A stretch of DNA of 64,000 nucleotides from Molanna angustata (GCA_963576475.1 OY754979.1:32185778-32249777), one strand, 5' to 3'; positions 42,405 to 54,183 are shown, counted from the first letter of the stretch. Program-made: numbers and translations. Notes: a model not told the origin generated them from the sequence alone.

Positions 42405-43330
42405 TAGGGCTTGCGACAAAAATAAGGTGTTCGATTATTCGAATTTGTTGCCTGTGATATTAGAATACTTAGGGAATAATTTCCATATAGAATCAAAATG
42501 AAAAAAAATAATTTAGATAGTTTGGGTATTAATAAAGAAAAATATACCTTAACTTTTTGGTAATGTTCTATATAAATTCTTGTAGAAAAATAATGGCAAA
42601 CCCCGATTTTCAAGTTTATCTTATATTTATAGTAAACTATAAGGCGTAGAGCAATATATATTTTTTTTAATTAAAGAAGACAAAAATATCTAGAAAAATA
42701 TGTTGTGACGTTGCATTAATGCTTCAGGTTAAGTAAAGAGATCTAAAAAACCTCTATTTACCATTCAGCGCCATTGCGAAATAAAAGTTTTTTTGGTTTA
42801 TTTACTTAACCTGATGCATTAATGCAACGTCACAACATATTTTTCCAAATGTTTCGTTTTTCTTTAATTTAAAAAAATATAATGCCCTTTTCCTTATACT
42901 TTTTTAGAAATTTAAAATAAATGTCGAAAATTGGGGTAGGTATGCTTATTATATTTCTACAAGAATATATACAGAACATAATTAAAAAGTAGAGTTATAT
43001 TTTCTTTATTAATTTCTAAATTAACTAAGTTTTTTTTTAAATAATTCGTTTTGCAGCAGTCGCCCCCCTTAATAGAATAACGAGAAACTATAAAATAAAT
43101 AATAATAATAAATTAAACAATTTCTGTTAATTTGGCATGGCAATAACATAAACAGAAACAGTCTCTTTAATGAGATCAGAATTATACTGAAAAATTAGTA
43201 AAAAATAACAAACTTGGCATAACATTTAATAATAATATCGCAGCTATGAATAATTTCCATGTATACCTAATTCGGTCAAATATGTTTTTTAAATATTCGA
43301 ATTATTCGAATATTCTCTTTGCAAGTCCTA
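42405..43330. mobile_element. Fold-back hAT-type element (926 bp) with 8-bp target duplication
   Basis: ATTACAAC stands at 42397-42404 and 43331-43338. The inverted ends are TAGGGCTTGC and, read from the right, TAGGACTTGC. The two halves are imperfect reverse complements of each other. Examples are ATTAATAAAGAAAA.ATA and ATTCTTGTAGAAA in both arms, and a strict inner pair ATATGTTGTGACGTTGCATT against AATGCAACGTCACAACATAT (42700-42845). Terminal sequences also carry TTCGAATAATTCGAA-like palindromes. No transposase is encoded. The 8-bp duplication and end sequence indicate hAT. Confidence 0.85.
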
Positions 43331-43338
43331 ATTACAAC

Positions 43339-43635
43339 TGAAGAGGACAGAGCTTGACAGAGAGTGTTAGAATAGGTCAGGAATAATAGTCTGTACTGAG
43401 AAGCAAGCTTCGACTCGACGCTAATGATGTTTAAGACAAACAAATGATAATATAATATATAATGTTATTATTACAAGAAGACGACATGTTGTTGTTTATA
43501 TTCATAATGAGCACACAAAGCTTTCCTCTATAATAACATGCTCCCCTGATATTCATATTTATATTTCCCTATTATTTGTTCGTAGATATGTTCTAAATAT
43601 GAAATTGTATTATTTATGATAAAAATAATTTTAAT
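43339..43635. other. No gene seen
   Basis: Continuation of the pre-insertion sequence, then AT-rich. Confidence 0.35.
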
Positions 43636-43828
43636 CTCACATAGTTCAGCAATGAGGTTCACCACCCATTCTGAATATAGTGCCTTTTTAGGTGAGACGA
43701 GACTGGTGTGTGAGTATACACAGATATGTTGTGCTCCCTTTAATAAGGCAATGCACACCCGCACACCTTTCGCTGGTTACCCCACATTGTGGGATATGCG
43801 GTGATGGTATGAATGAATGAATAAAAAT
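43636..43828 (+). repeat. ATTC-tailed repeat, plus-strand copy
   Basis: Shares with 28974-29275 a near-identical peptide in the same frame (AMRFTTHSEYSAFLGETRLV, PFAGYPTLWDM). It ends GGTATGAATGAATGAATAAA. Truncated at its 5' side near CTCACATAGTTC. Confidence 0.85.
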
Positions 43829-43867
43829 AATAAAACAAACAAGTAAAATTTGTATATTTTACTATAT

Positions 43868-44445
43868 TTACTCCTCACTAACCCAAGGGGATATAATGGG
43901 GAGTTATGTTTTCGCAAAATTTAAGGCAATTTTTTTATTGCAGATTATTAACTAGTATCATGCTGAGATTGTATTCTGAAAGTTTCATCACAATGTATCT
44001 GTGTGTGTGTGTGCTTTGTGCTATGTGGTATGTACGGCGTGTTCATTTTACTATATCGATTATTGACTAAAGTACTCATTCGATTATTTTCAAATTTTGC
44101 AAATATGTATATCAAATATTCAATTAGATCCCATTAGATTTTGAAGGATATCTGAATAGTGCTTCTTAATTTTTTTAACTGTCAAATATTTCAAAGTGAC
44201 CCCATGCTCAGGAAATTCAAAATTTAAAATTTTTATTTTCAAATTGATAAAAAGGCACATCACTTTTATAAAATGGCATTGAAGATTTATCAAGTTTTCA
44301 TAATAAAATATTTAAATAAAAAACAATTTATAAAACTCATTTCATGAAAACGCTGAATATTTTCCATACAAAATTTGAATAATTTATAGAATGACTTGTT
44401 AGTGAGGAGTTTAACGTTGGCCACAACCCACTTGTTTTTACGTGT
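43868..44445 (+). repeat. E43 repeat, longest copy
   Basis: Runs from TTACTCCTCACTAACCCAAG to GTTGGCCACAACCCACTTGT. It includes a short TG run near 44000 and the segment TGAAGGATATCTGAATAGTG lacking in the 32.8-kb copy. No frame above 60 codons. Confidence 0.75.
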
Positions 44446-45215
44446 ATATTTTTAATAATTGGCTCCTACCTGTAAATGTCATATTTACATATCTTTTTTG
44501 TCAAATATTATACGCCACACATTTCCCGGTATTTTACGGTAGGTAGGTATGATTATAAAGATTCAATTCACCAATCCCCTACAGTGAATTCTGGGAGAAT
44601 TTTATTAATGCGATTTGACAAAGGAGTTTTTGATATATTTGCTAGAAATTCATCTTGAAAATGTTAATACAAATTAAATAATGATTTAAACGTGGATATG
44701 GTAAACCCAGGCGACTTCTGAGAAAAGCCTTTGTGTCGATAAATTAACTATTCAACTTCATCCAGTTGACATTTATCGAAAGCTTGGTAATTAGAGGTTT
44801 CTTAGTTGCTTGTTAATTAGTAGATATTTTTGTTTTATTTTGTATATATATAAATAGACAGATTTTGTTGAAACAGCATATTTTGGCATCTTCTTGAATG
44901 TTTTTAAAGTTTTTAATTTTTTTTTACCTACATCATAAGTTTAGCGATACAACCATTCATAAAATTCATGATATATTAAGATGTGTGTGTGTGTGTAAAT
45001 TTAGATGTGTGAATGGGTGTGTGTGAGAGAGATAGATGCTTTATATATATGACGAGTGAAATGGTAGAGGACATTCTGCACACGGCCACTAGGTAGTTAG
45101 AAGTACTTGATTATATTGTAAATAGACACACATTATAATATCTAGATAATATCTAATATCTAGATGGCGTTTTATTTGGAATATGCATCTCTACACAGAC
45201 TAGCAATATTATAAA
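44446..45215. other. Gene-poor; TG-rich run
   Basis: GTGTGTGTGTGTG near 44983 and GTGTGTGTGAGAGAGA near 45018. A 60-codon frame at 44476 is unrecognised. Confidence 0.35.
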
Positions 45216-45452
45216 GGTGCTGCCTCCCTGACCAGCCAGGATAGCCTAGGATCTAAACCGATTTTTTAAACCTAACCTACAAAAGTTTGGTAAAAATAGG
45301 TTGGTTAGGTTTGTTTGTAGTTATAATTGCGACTGGCGTGAGCCAGTTGCATTATATAATAAAAAAAAGTAACTAGAATATTAAAATAAAATAACTAAAT
45401 TGGTGTTGGTCAAATAATTTTTAACCAGCTGGCTGGTCAGGGAGGCAGTACC
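45216..45452. mobile_element. Small MITE (237 bp) with 22-bp inverted ends
   Basis: The left end GGTGCTGCCTCCCTGACCAG and the reverse complement of the right end GGTACTGCCTCCCTGACCAG differ at one position and continue for CC. TATA-like sequence flanks both sides, so the target duplication may be TA or TATA but is ambiguous. No coding capacity. Superfamily uncertain. Confidence 0.75.
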
Positions 45453-47145
45453 TATAGTAAAATGTACCATGCAAACTCCTAACACATTGCAGTATACAAC
45501 AATTCACTTTTTAGGTCATAGACTACACAAACATACAAAAATAGATGAGCGTATTATTGTAAATAAACTAGGATTCCCCTCGGAACAGGCCTCGCATAAT
45601 GAAGTGATATAACGAGCATTAAAAAATTGTATTATAAATTTTAAAAATAAAAAAATAATATCTAATTGTTGCGAGAAATTATCATACAAGTTGGTTATGA
45701 GTCAGCATGACCTATGTATAGGTATAATATGTAGGTAGGTACACTACACAGGTAGTGTGGTTTATGTTAATTGTTCATGAATATATGAAATATAAGAGGT
45801 TCATACATAATTTATAGCTCGTCACAAATATATTATATTGATTAAGTAAATGTAGCGTTAATAACATGAGGTTCACTTTGATTGATCATCCATCATCAAC
45901 TATATTTTTATCTCATCCAGTTTGTCGACGGATAATAATTATTATGTGATGTGAAAATCCACGATGAAAACACTTTGTTTTCCTTTATTTTTAAAAGAGA
46001 ATATTCAAAATTCTTAAATGTTAATCATAGAATAATAATAAAACTATAGTATACTCATTCCCATGCAATACCTCGCTCAAAAAGTGAAGCCGTTTTGTTG
46101 GTCGGCTCGTGTCAATACATGTATGACTCTGCTATAATTTTGCTAGTAGTTTTGCTAACTATTCCGTAAATAATTTTGCAAGCGGTTAAATAATTCCCTA
46201 TTTGGAGAACATATCACGCAGACGGCCAAATGATTACTGAATGCTCGTAGCAAAATGTTGACCAAATTAGTCAACATAAAGCAGTCTCATTTACTGCAGG
46301 CTAAAGAGTTATAATTCTATGATGTTAATATATAGCTACTATAACACACAAAATTACACCATAGATTTTCATATAATATAGGTACTAGATGTCACAGTTA
46401 GCAAATTTTGTATGAATCGAAGTGAGGATTTTTTTCCGCGGGACTTTTGACAACAAGGCGGGCACACCACATCGTTTTTCTATAGAGAACAACGACTAAT
46501 GTGAATTGTTTTCGGATTTATTTGTCGAAAAAAATACTTTGTTCGCTAAGATTTAGAAAAAAATTATCTAGGAAGTGTTGAAATGTATGGAAAACTGCAA
46601 TAATTATATTGCCAACCAAGACGTCAAACGCGCGATATAACATGACTAACTCATTTTACGGAGTACTCCATCTAGTATATTAAATGGAAATCTTTGAATT
46701 ACTCGTATACATATATTGTTACGCGATGGATGATATATTCGATTGAATTCTATTTAAAATAAGAACTAAAGTACCCCGTTAACTGTTTAAAAAGGAAAGG
46801 AATTCGATAGAGAAGAAACAATGGATGACAGTCAATGTATTCCAATAATAATTATCCTGTATTTACGAAAACACAGCCAGGATTAGGTCACAGCATAAGA
46901 CTCTGCTAATACAAAAAGGTATTTTCATGGCTAGGACATTTATATGTATTACGATGTACCTTCTCTTTAAGTTGTATATTATGTTATAGGAATAGGTAAT
47001 ATATCTGTATAATGGAGCATGCATAGCGTTAACTTGTATATTGTTACTATTTTTATTTTGTCTACCGATTATTTTGTTTTTATCAATTGATACTATATAT
47101 ATTTTTTTTTTATTTATTAACAAAAAAACAATACAATGTTCACAT
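45453..47145. other. Gene-poor; possible small TIR element at 46382-46680
   Basis: TACTAGATG (46382) faces CATCTAGTA (46671), an inverted pair around a GC-richer core with GGACTTTTGACAACAAGGCG. This may be a MITE with 9-bp ends, but no convincing target duplication is present. The remainder is AT-rich. Confidence 0.3.
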
Positions 47146-47149
47146 ATAA

Positions 47150-48330
47150 ATCATAATTTAAAAAGGTATACAATTTCCATCATATAATTCATAATAACCC
47201 TCTTTAATTGAGATAAAATCTTGTGTTAAAAGAAGGGAGTATCTATTTAATATTGTTACATTTACCAAAACATTGTACATCTACTAAAAAATATGAAGCT
47301 ACACAAAATAAGAATGAAATAACAAAAAATAAATAAATAAATCAGTACAATTTTTTAATTTTATTTTTAAATATACTATAATTTTTTTCGAGTCTAAGAC
47401 TCAAAGGGAGTTCATTAAACCACTTAGTATCTTTATACTTATAGAAATGTTGTGAGGCAGTTGTACGTAAAAGAGGAATGGTAATACATCCTTGTGAATT
47501 TATTCTGCTGCTTAAAGAAAATGACAATTGGTTTGAATTTGTAAGAATATCTTTATGAATTTGGAACAATGAGATTTTTTTGTAGATATTTTCAACAGTT
47601 GAAACTTTAAATTCTTGAAATAAATTAATAGTTGGATAATCAAATCTCTTTTTTAATATAATTTTAATAATGATTCTTTGAAAAACTTCTAAAGGCACTA
47701 AGTGGTTTTAAAAGCTCCCCCCCAACATATAATGCCATATTGTAAGATGGATTGAAATAATGAAAAATATATTGTTTTAAGCAAGTTTGTTTGAAGTATA
47801 TTTCTTAGTCTCAGAAAAATAAAAATTAGCTTTTTAAGGCGTTCAAAAGTAGTAGTTATATGTAATTTCCATTTCATACTGCTTTCAATAATAATGCCTA
47901 GGTATCGGATGTTATTTTTAGTGGATAATTTAATACACGCTGAGTTACAAGACATGGAGTTGTTGAAACAGAAATTGTCAATATGAATTTTAATATTAAG
48001 GTCTTCTGGGATGTATTTATCATTTAGTGCAAATGGGATAATACACGTTTTATCTGTATTCAATGAAAGTACATTACAATCGAACCAAGACTTCAAAACA
48101 CTTATATCTGATTCAGCTGAGGCAATTAATTCCTTCTAGGTGTTATCTTTCAGTATAATGGCAGTGTCATCAGCATAAGAAATTATTTTACCAGATATTG
48201 GCAGATTGAATATATCATTCACATAAATTATAAATAAAAGTGGACCAAGTACAGTACCTTGAGGTATACCAAAGTTTGCGTTTTTGAAATCACTTAATGT
48301 ATTGTTGAGTTTGACATATGTTTATTAATT
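47150..48330 (-). pseudogene. Jockey-like LINE reverse transcriptase with YADD motif
   Basis: Minus strand. From 48325 the frame reads GIPQGTVLGPLLFIIYVNDI and SGKIISYADDTAIILKD. These are the GxxQGxxLGPxLF block and the catalytic YADD of reverse transcriptase, with two metal-binding Asp. A stop near 48137 follows. Then come SWFDCNVLSLNTDKTCII, RYLGIIIESSMKWKLHI, LKTIYFSLFQSILQYGIICW and, after a frame change at 47698, VFQRIIIKIILKKRFDYPTI and WFNELPLSLR. The order and wording (LNxxKT, LGxxIDxxLxW, SxLxYGxxxWG) are Jockey-like. A UTR with AAATAAATAAATAA closes it. Truncated at about 48330; one stop and one frameshift. This is the only catalytic palm I see in the window. Confidence 0.88.
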
Positions 48331-48339
48331 GACTTATAT

Positions 48340-48660
48340 TTCTATATTTTTATCTGTTTATGATTATAACCATGTTCGATGCAGTTTTCCGCCATCACAG
48401 AGTATTCAAGAAGACACCTGAATGCTCTAAGAGTCTAATTAATTTATTCTGGTATCTAGGTCCATTTCACATTGACAAATATACTATAGCATTACTGTTA
48501 TTACAGTTTATTCGATAAATATCATTCTTATGCATCTCCTCCTTCATATATTTACAGTTTAGTTTATTTAAATAATAATTTATATGAAAAGCAGTTTTGA
48601 TTGTATTTTTTGTGATATCACCAATCGCACACTCGCTTAGAAACACTCCCCCCACCCCTG
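48340..48660 (-). pseudogene. Unrecognised coding-like fragment
   Basis: The minus frame 48467-48655 (MGGVFLSECAIGDITKNTIK, then YRINCNNSNAIVYLSM) is followed, after a stop, by NGPRYQNKLIRLLEHSGVFL. The second part looks protein-like and adjoins the Jockey-like LINE, so it may belong to another element. I cannot name it. Confidence 0.3.
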
Positions 48661-48837
48661 CCTCAAACTTACTTACTTCACGAATCCGAGTACTTCACCA
48701 CTAGGCCTTCCCACTCCAGAATACAGCAACCACAACGGCATTGTCATTAACCATCTTCAAGTCCTCTGTGTCGCATCTCACTGGCATATCTTGACAGATG
48801 AGGAGGTGCGACCATGTACCTCAAACTATGTACCTGC

Positions 48838-49250
48838 ATTCATTCGTATCATCACTTAACCTAACAAAAAGAAGCATCACACATGCGCGTTTACCCGCAC
48901 ACCAGTCTCGCCTCACCTGAAGAAGGCACTACATTCAGAATGGGTGATGCTGAACTATGAGATTTATTTTATTTATTTAATATTGGTTCTCAGGCAACTA
49001 ACAGTTACTATGTCAAATATTAATTCAACACGCACCTAATAACAAGTTGCCACATTCTGGAGACTTGCGATTTTGATTTTCTCACAGATCCAGACTGAAA
49101 ACACAATTAAAAGCTGTGTCTACACAGGGAATCAAACCCGAGACCTTTGGATCAGCAGTTAGATACCCAACCAACTGAACCACGAAGGCCGAGATGTTAT
49201 ATTCCTGTTGCATTATTGATTACCGGTTCCTTACGGCAGGGTACACTTAA
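48838..49250 (-). repeat. ATTC-tailed repeat split by a SINE
   Basis: 48838-48963 and 49191-49250 together follow the order of 28974-29275 (ACACCAGTCTCGCCTCACCT, ATTCAGAATGGGTG, then GATGTTATATTCCTGTTGCA and CCGGTTCCTTACGG). A SINE lies between the two halves. Confidence 0.75.
48964..49190 (-). mobile_element. tRNA-derived SINE with GAGAT target duplication
   Basis: On the minus strand the head reads GGCCTTCGTGGTTCAGTTGG (A-box region), then a B-box relic GGTTTGATTCCC, body TTGTGTTTTCAGTCTGGATC and an AATAAATAAAATAAA tail. GAGAT stands at 48959-48963 and 49191-49195. It is the uninterrupted counterpart of the SINE at 11005-11978. Confidence 0.88.
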
Positions 49251-49610
49251 AAAATATGATTATAGAAAAAAATATATATATCGATATGATACTTCTAAGA
49301 TGTAGGTATCTATCTTAAATCTCGACATTAGAATATATTTCGTAATGGATGACTGCCATATTGTATGTAAATATTTGTGAATCCATTGGAGTGGCATATT
49401 GTAACATTCCCACTATACTAGATCTTAGTAAACATTATGTCTCAATTTACCGGGAAGAGATTGTTAATGAAAATGTTTTGTACCTACTATACACAAATTA
49501 TATATTTTCAATCATTCACCAATATGTTCTCCTGATACAATATAAAATCAAATGCCTTCTTAAGAATTAAAAGTTCTCAGAAGCCAATTTTTAATTCAAA
49601 AATCAGAGAT
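49251..49610. other. Unrecognised 73-codon frame in AT-rich sequence
   Basis: The frame 49349-49570 (MTAILYVNICESIGVAYCNI) has no recognisable domain and is probably chance. Confidence 0.25.
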
Positions 49611-50990
49611 CATGGTGCGATGGGGCAGGAAGCGATACTAAAGAGACCATTTGGTTCAAATAAATATGGCCAGAATACCCAAAATGGTTGCCCATAAAAA
49701 ACTGGAACTCGTGTCCTAAAAACACCGCTCTAAAGATACTATAGGTGAATAGATTATAGGAGACTATGTAGATAGAATGGATATGGCCAGAATACGCTAC
49801 ATCTTCTTCTTTTTCTCAGCCATCTCTCCACTGCTGTATGTAGGCCTCATTCAACTTTTCCACCCTTCTCTATCCTGGGCGTCCCTGTACCACTTTTTGC
49901 CGCGACTGTAACTATATCGTCAGCCTATATTTTTTGGGGTGGGCTCTACTCCTCGTTTGTCTTCCATTCAAGGTCTCCATTGTAGGATACGTGGTGCCCA
50001 TCTGTCAACTTCCTGTCTTGCTACGTGACCTGCTCACTGCCATTTGAGACTTGCAATGTGGTCTCTAATGTTAAGAAGCTTGGTTACCCATATGGTAGCC
50101 AATATTTTTTTTTTTCAAAAATAATGAGTATAATGTTGAAACAAGTACAATTTGGTCGAAAAGAAATCGGTCGTGGCCGGATTCGACCTCGCGACCAATT
50201 ACTGGATTATAATGGGACTCCCAAAAAGACCGCTCTAAAGAGACCATGTGGATATTTCGCTTCTTCCACCATCACCCGCTCTGCATATGGGGACTGTAAA
50301 TGGCCCCTCCACAGAACGCTGAATGAGCGACAAAAAAATACATAGCACGAAAGGTAACTCGTGGAGCCCTCTAGATTAGCAATATCAACACTATAGTGCA
50401 AACAGAACAATCGACGAATGTGACTAGACGATTCACACTCATGGACTTTCATCGACTTCAGATCTTTTTGAAGATCTTTAGTAAAGCATTAAATGTGTGA
50501 CTAAGATCACCATAAAAAAATAAACTTTAAAATTGTTCTTCGAGATCACAAAATCCGCATGACCGATGGGACCTTGAAGAGGCCCACGGACAGCAACGAG
50601 GAGCTCCGACCTATAAGAGGACACCATTGGGTGGCAACAATCCCACAGGATATGTTCCGAATATTGGTCCAGGTATTGACAAAACTGACATGAGGCAGAG
50701 GAGGCAATTTAAAATCGGTGAAGAACCATGTGGATATAATGAATATGGCAAGAATACACAACATAGTTGCCCATAATATACCGCCGTGGCAAAGTTGATA
50801 AGCCGTTTGGCTTTTATGCAAGCTTCCTGGGTTCGATTATTATAATGTACTGGGACTCGTGTTCCAATAAGACCGCTCTTAAGAGACTGTGTGGATAGAT
50901 TGGATATGGCCAGAATACCCAACATGGTTGTCCATAGTACAATTGGACTCTATGTCCCAAAAAGACCGCTCAAAAAGTGGAAGGATAGCT
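49611..50990 (+). repeat. Mosaic of a second SINE-like family
   Basis: The segment GGATATGGCCAGAATAC with AAGACCGCTCTAAAGAGACC or variants recurs at about 49660-49800, 50205-50260, 50695-50770 and 50850-50975. Near 50783 a tRNA-like head is visible, GTGGCAAAGTTGATAAGCCG, then GGGTTCGATTATTATAATG as a B-box. A further block, CCCGCTCTGCATATGGGGAC at 50275, recurs at 63790. The arrangement looks like several insertions and rearrangements of one tRNA-headed family. An RTE-B end at 49802 interrupts it. Confidence 0.6.
49802..50060 (-). pseudogene. RTE-B LINE C-terminus, degenerate
   Basis: The minus strand ends in AAG/AAA-rich tail (plus CTTCTTCTTTTTCTCAGCCA). Inner sequence encodes, with breaks, GHVARQEVDRWAPRILQWRP. 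These match the GHVAR..DRW...L.WRP block of the 15.3-kb copy. The later GRPP.RW region is replaced by degenerate sequence. Confidence 0.7.
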
Positions 50991-50999
50991 GGTGATGAC

Positions 51000-51714
51000 T
51001 CAATCGTTTTAGAGGACATACATGCTTATTTCATCAAGAAAATTCGATTCTGCGAGTCATTTATTGATTTCTCTATTTTCTATGCGCATAAAGGTAGAGA
51101 AAAACGAACGCCACACCTTTGCATACATTCATCACCTCACTCACTTTTTTACTCCGTCTCTTGCTCATCTGATATTTAAATTTCTTCGATTCTGTGTGCT
51201 ACTTAAACTTTTATTCTATGCTTACATTATTCGTGAAGGTGAGTTTTTTTTTCCTATATTTCCATGAAATAAATAAGCTTGTTTTCTTTATTTGTATTCA
51301 CAGTGGAGTTTACACCTCTTTAATATATATTATTCCCAAAAATTTCTCCTGTTTTTTTGCTGTGGTGAGTTAGTGGGTTTGCAGAGTGAGTCCTAAAAAC
51401 GGAAAAGTCCTACGAAAGGACTCATTACGGTTTAACATCGGGGAGTGTGGACGTGATCCAATGGAATTTTTACGAAGGACTACCGTAAAAAAGAAAAAAA
51501 AGAATAGCTATGAAAAACAAAATACCTGGAAAGGTAGACAGTGAAATACATGACACTATTTCTGAAATTGGTAAATGAATTGTTTACAACTGTATATCTT
51601 TTAGAAATATTCTTCATTGACTTCTTGGTTTTAATAAAAAAGGCACTGTGCACGAATATCAAAATACGTTAGTCAACTCCAAATACAATATTGGGACTAG
51701 TATTATGAGCATTT
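51000..51714. other. Gene-poor; short RTE-A scrap
   Basis: GTAGAGAAAAACGAACGCCA and TTTGCATACATTCATCACCT (51093-51135) match the terminal codons of RTE-A on the minus strand. The rest is unclassified. Confidence 0.45.
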
Positions 51715-52005
51715 GTTAAATGACTTGTCACAAAAAAATTGTGATACCCTAGTCATATTTATGTTTTGTATTAGGATTTTCATTTTTTATGTCTATTAAA
51801 TCACTTGTCACAAAAAAAATGTGATACCCTATAACTTGTGATATTTATGATTAGTAATAGGATTTCACATTTTTTTGTGTCAAGTTGACTTGTTGATACC
51901 CTATAACTAGTCATATTTATGTTTAGTAATAGGATTTTACATTATTTGTATCAAGTTGACTTGTCAAAAAAATTGTGATACCCTATAACCAGTCATAATA
52001 TTTAT
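51715..52005. repeat. Irregular tandem repeat, about four units of 70-83 bp
   Basis: GTGATACCCTA or TTGATACCCTATAAC recurs at about 51741, 51823, 51892 and 51975. Each is followed by CATATTTATG and TAATAGGATTT and preceded by GACTTGTCACAAAAAAA or variants. Confidence 0.8.
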
Positions 52006-52077
52006 GTTTGTAAGTGTGAGTGGTCCTATTAAGTGGAATTCAATGCCTATAGATGTCCGCTGTGCTCAAAGCAAGAC

Positions 52078-52170
52078 CTCGACCTCTTGTTCAATTCCAA
52101 TCGAATTTGTATATAGTTTTGGTCAGACGTTCATACTTTCCAAAACATCTCAGCGTGCTCACTTTCATTA
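52078..52170 (-). mobile_element. RTE-A scrap
   Basis: Minus translation gives MKVSTLRCFGKYERLTKTIY and, past a stop, TRGRGL, parallel to MKVNTLRWFGHMGRM and RGRGRP of the 41-kb copy. Truncated on both sides. Confidence 0.65.
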
Positions 52171-52480
52171 TTTTATTTTATTTTATTTTATTTTACCAAG
52201 GACATCACACAGTACATGCATACAATTATTGAAATGCAATAAATAAAAATACAAAAATAACATGTACCTCTTACGTACTTTACCTAATATCAAAATAATA
52301 CAACAAAAAAGTGTGAATTAGTGTGGTGCGCGCATGAGAGAAGAGTAATACATGTGTGAGTGAAAGAGATATCTAGAAAGAGTGTGGGTGTGTATGTGTG
52401 TGTGTGAGAGAGGGTGTGCATGTGTGTGTAGACGAACATATATTGACAGATTCATGATTTGGGAATAAAAAAAAAATATA
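52145..52480 (-). mobile_element. Jockey-like LINE 3' UTR
   Basis: Plus strand shows five TTTTA units, then CACACAGTACATGCATACAA and TG-rich sequence. In reverse complement this follows the 3' UTR of the LINE at 17990-18910 (CACACAC, TACATAC runs, then AATAAAATAAAATAAA). Homology is mainly in layout and short blocks. Confidence 0.45.
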
Positions 52481-53194
52481 GCTGAGGGTGGTTGGGAAAA
52501 ATAAAATTAATCAGTACCTAATTGTTATAATGTCACGATGTTAGATATAAGTTTATTTTTTAATGTTATATGTGAATCGAAAAATATGTCTAAGTCGGCA
52601 TTATATTAATTTCATCTTTATTTATATTACATTCTTTCTTTATTTCCTCATTTATTTTCCTGTCATACATGGTCCTATTAAAAGTACTGTAATACTTCAA
52701 TTCACGTAATTTTAATCACACACAATCATTTTTTTTTCATTGAATATTTAAAAATTCCAATTCAGTCTGTAAGTTCCAGTTAGGTACACAAGTGGAAATA
52801 TAAACGCATTTTATGATAATTAACGGTCCGCGATACACAGTTGAAGTATACCTGCATGCCATACATAAGTAGTCCGAGAGCTTTGAGTGCCGTAATAAAA
52901 CTGTAAGAGCACGTCCAGCGGTGTCAAACCGTAGGGCCGCTCGCATAGAATATTGATACTCCGACCCATAAAACACTCTTGGCAGATTCAAAGAACATTA
53001 AACTCGCAAAACTTTTCCGCCATTAGGTAGACAGGGCCCCCTACAGCAGCTATGGACATATTATGCACAAACACAACACATTTTTTTATAGTTGTACATA
53101 CTCGACAACCGAGGCAAAATGGTCAGTCGTTTCACTTGTGTGCTAATATCTTGGACGCATAACTCAAAACAAAAATACGTTCAGCAATAAACTC
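52481..53194. other. Gene-poor; unrecognised frame of balanced composition
   Basis: The minus frame 52737-52991 (MNLPRVFYGSEYQYSMRAAL) lies in a GC-richer block. In another minus frame, MGRSINILCERPYGLTPLDV runs 49 codons. Neither is recognised; the block could be a fragment of an element or of a gene. Confidence 0.25.
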
Positions 53195-53305
53195 AACCTG
53201 ACTTTTAATAATCGACAGATCAATTCGACAAGATTGAAATGGAATTCAACACACGCAAATATCAAGCTTTAATCGGGAATAATGCTTCCATCCAAATAGG
53301 TAGGT
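53195..53305 (+). repeat. Dispersed repeat R3, diverged copy
   Basis: GACAGATCAATTCGACAAGA, ATCAAGCTTTAATCGGGAAT and TCCATCCAAATAG echo the right half of 3695-3905. Confidence 0.5.
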
Positions 53306-53477
53306 ACTGGAATTTTAATAACAAAGGAGTAGGCACTTAGGGATCCCAATTAGGAATTTCAATTGGGATTGAAGAATCCTGCATCCAACATCAGCTTTGT
53401 TTTTAACTTTTATTTTATTTATTTATTTAAGTTTAAGTATAAGAAAGCTGCTTCACTAGAATAAATCTGTTGTAAAA

Positions 53478-53516
53478 AATGTACAGGTAGCTGAAGCAGC
53501 TACCTGAACATTTTTT
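53478..53516. repeat. Short strong hairpin
   Basis: AAAAAATGT-A-CAGGTAGCT faces AGCTACCTG-A-ACATTTTTT around GAAGC. The ~19-base arms have one mismatch. It could act as a structured RNA or terminator, but no transcript is known. Confidence 0.7.
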
Positions 53517-53654
53517 AATTAATTACATTTATTAACAGCAATTTTATCGATAAATACACATATTCGGAACAGCAGTAAAAATTATATTATTTCAAGAAAT
53601 ATAATTATTTTTGCATAAGCATTTTCTCAATTGAATTGAAAAATAACCCAATAA

Positions 53655-53800
53655 ATAAGGCATAATTGGTGAACAAGCGCATAAAGTGATCACGTAAACC
53701 AGCCGATCACAGGTCGTAAGCCCTGTAGGAGCCTTGATTTCCCGGATCTCCTATAATATTGACACTTCGTCTCATTTGAGATGTTAAAATTTGTCATAAA
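53655..53800 (+). repeat. Another single copy of the 1.5-kb arm repeat
   Basis: GGCATAATTGGTGAACAAGC, GTGATCACGTAAACCAGCCG and GCCTTGATTTCCCGGATCTC match the core at 1925-2030 with few changes. Ends with AAATTTGTCATAAAAATAAA like the 39.6-kb copy. Confidence 0.8.
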
Positions 53801-54183
53801 AATAAATAATTGTTTCATTAATGTTGATATTTTAAATCAAATTGATAGTTGTTCTACATAATATACTCTTTTGACAGGACGACCGTTTGGGCTGACAAGG
53901 CCCTTATCAACTGATGAATATAGAATTTTGTTTTTTTTTCTTATATTCTAAAATTCGGTTTACTTTTACAACTATACTTTTTATACTTTTACTTTTAAAT
54001 ACATTACTTTTAAACTTGTTTATATACTTTTTTTTTGTTAAAAATTTCGACATTTTTAAAATGTAATAAATAATACATACATGTTAGAATACTATAATTG
54101 GCATTATAAAAAATATCATTATATTTTTGATTTAATTATTTGGTTGCTGTTGTATTCTTTTAAATAAAACTACATAAATAATA

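Noticed and set aside
46382..46680. MITE with TACTAGATG ends
   Set aside because: Only nine bases are inverted and no target duplication is clear; kept as a note in the gene-poor entry rather than called as an element.
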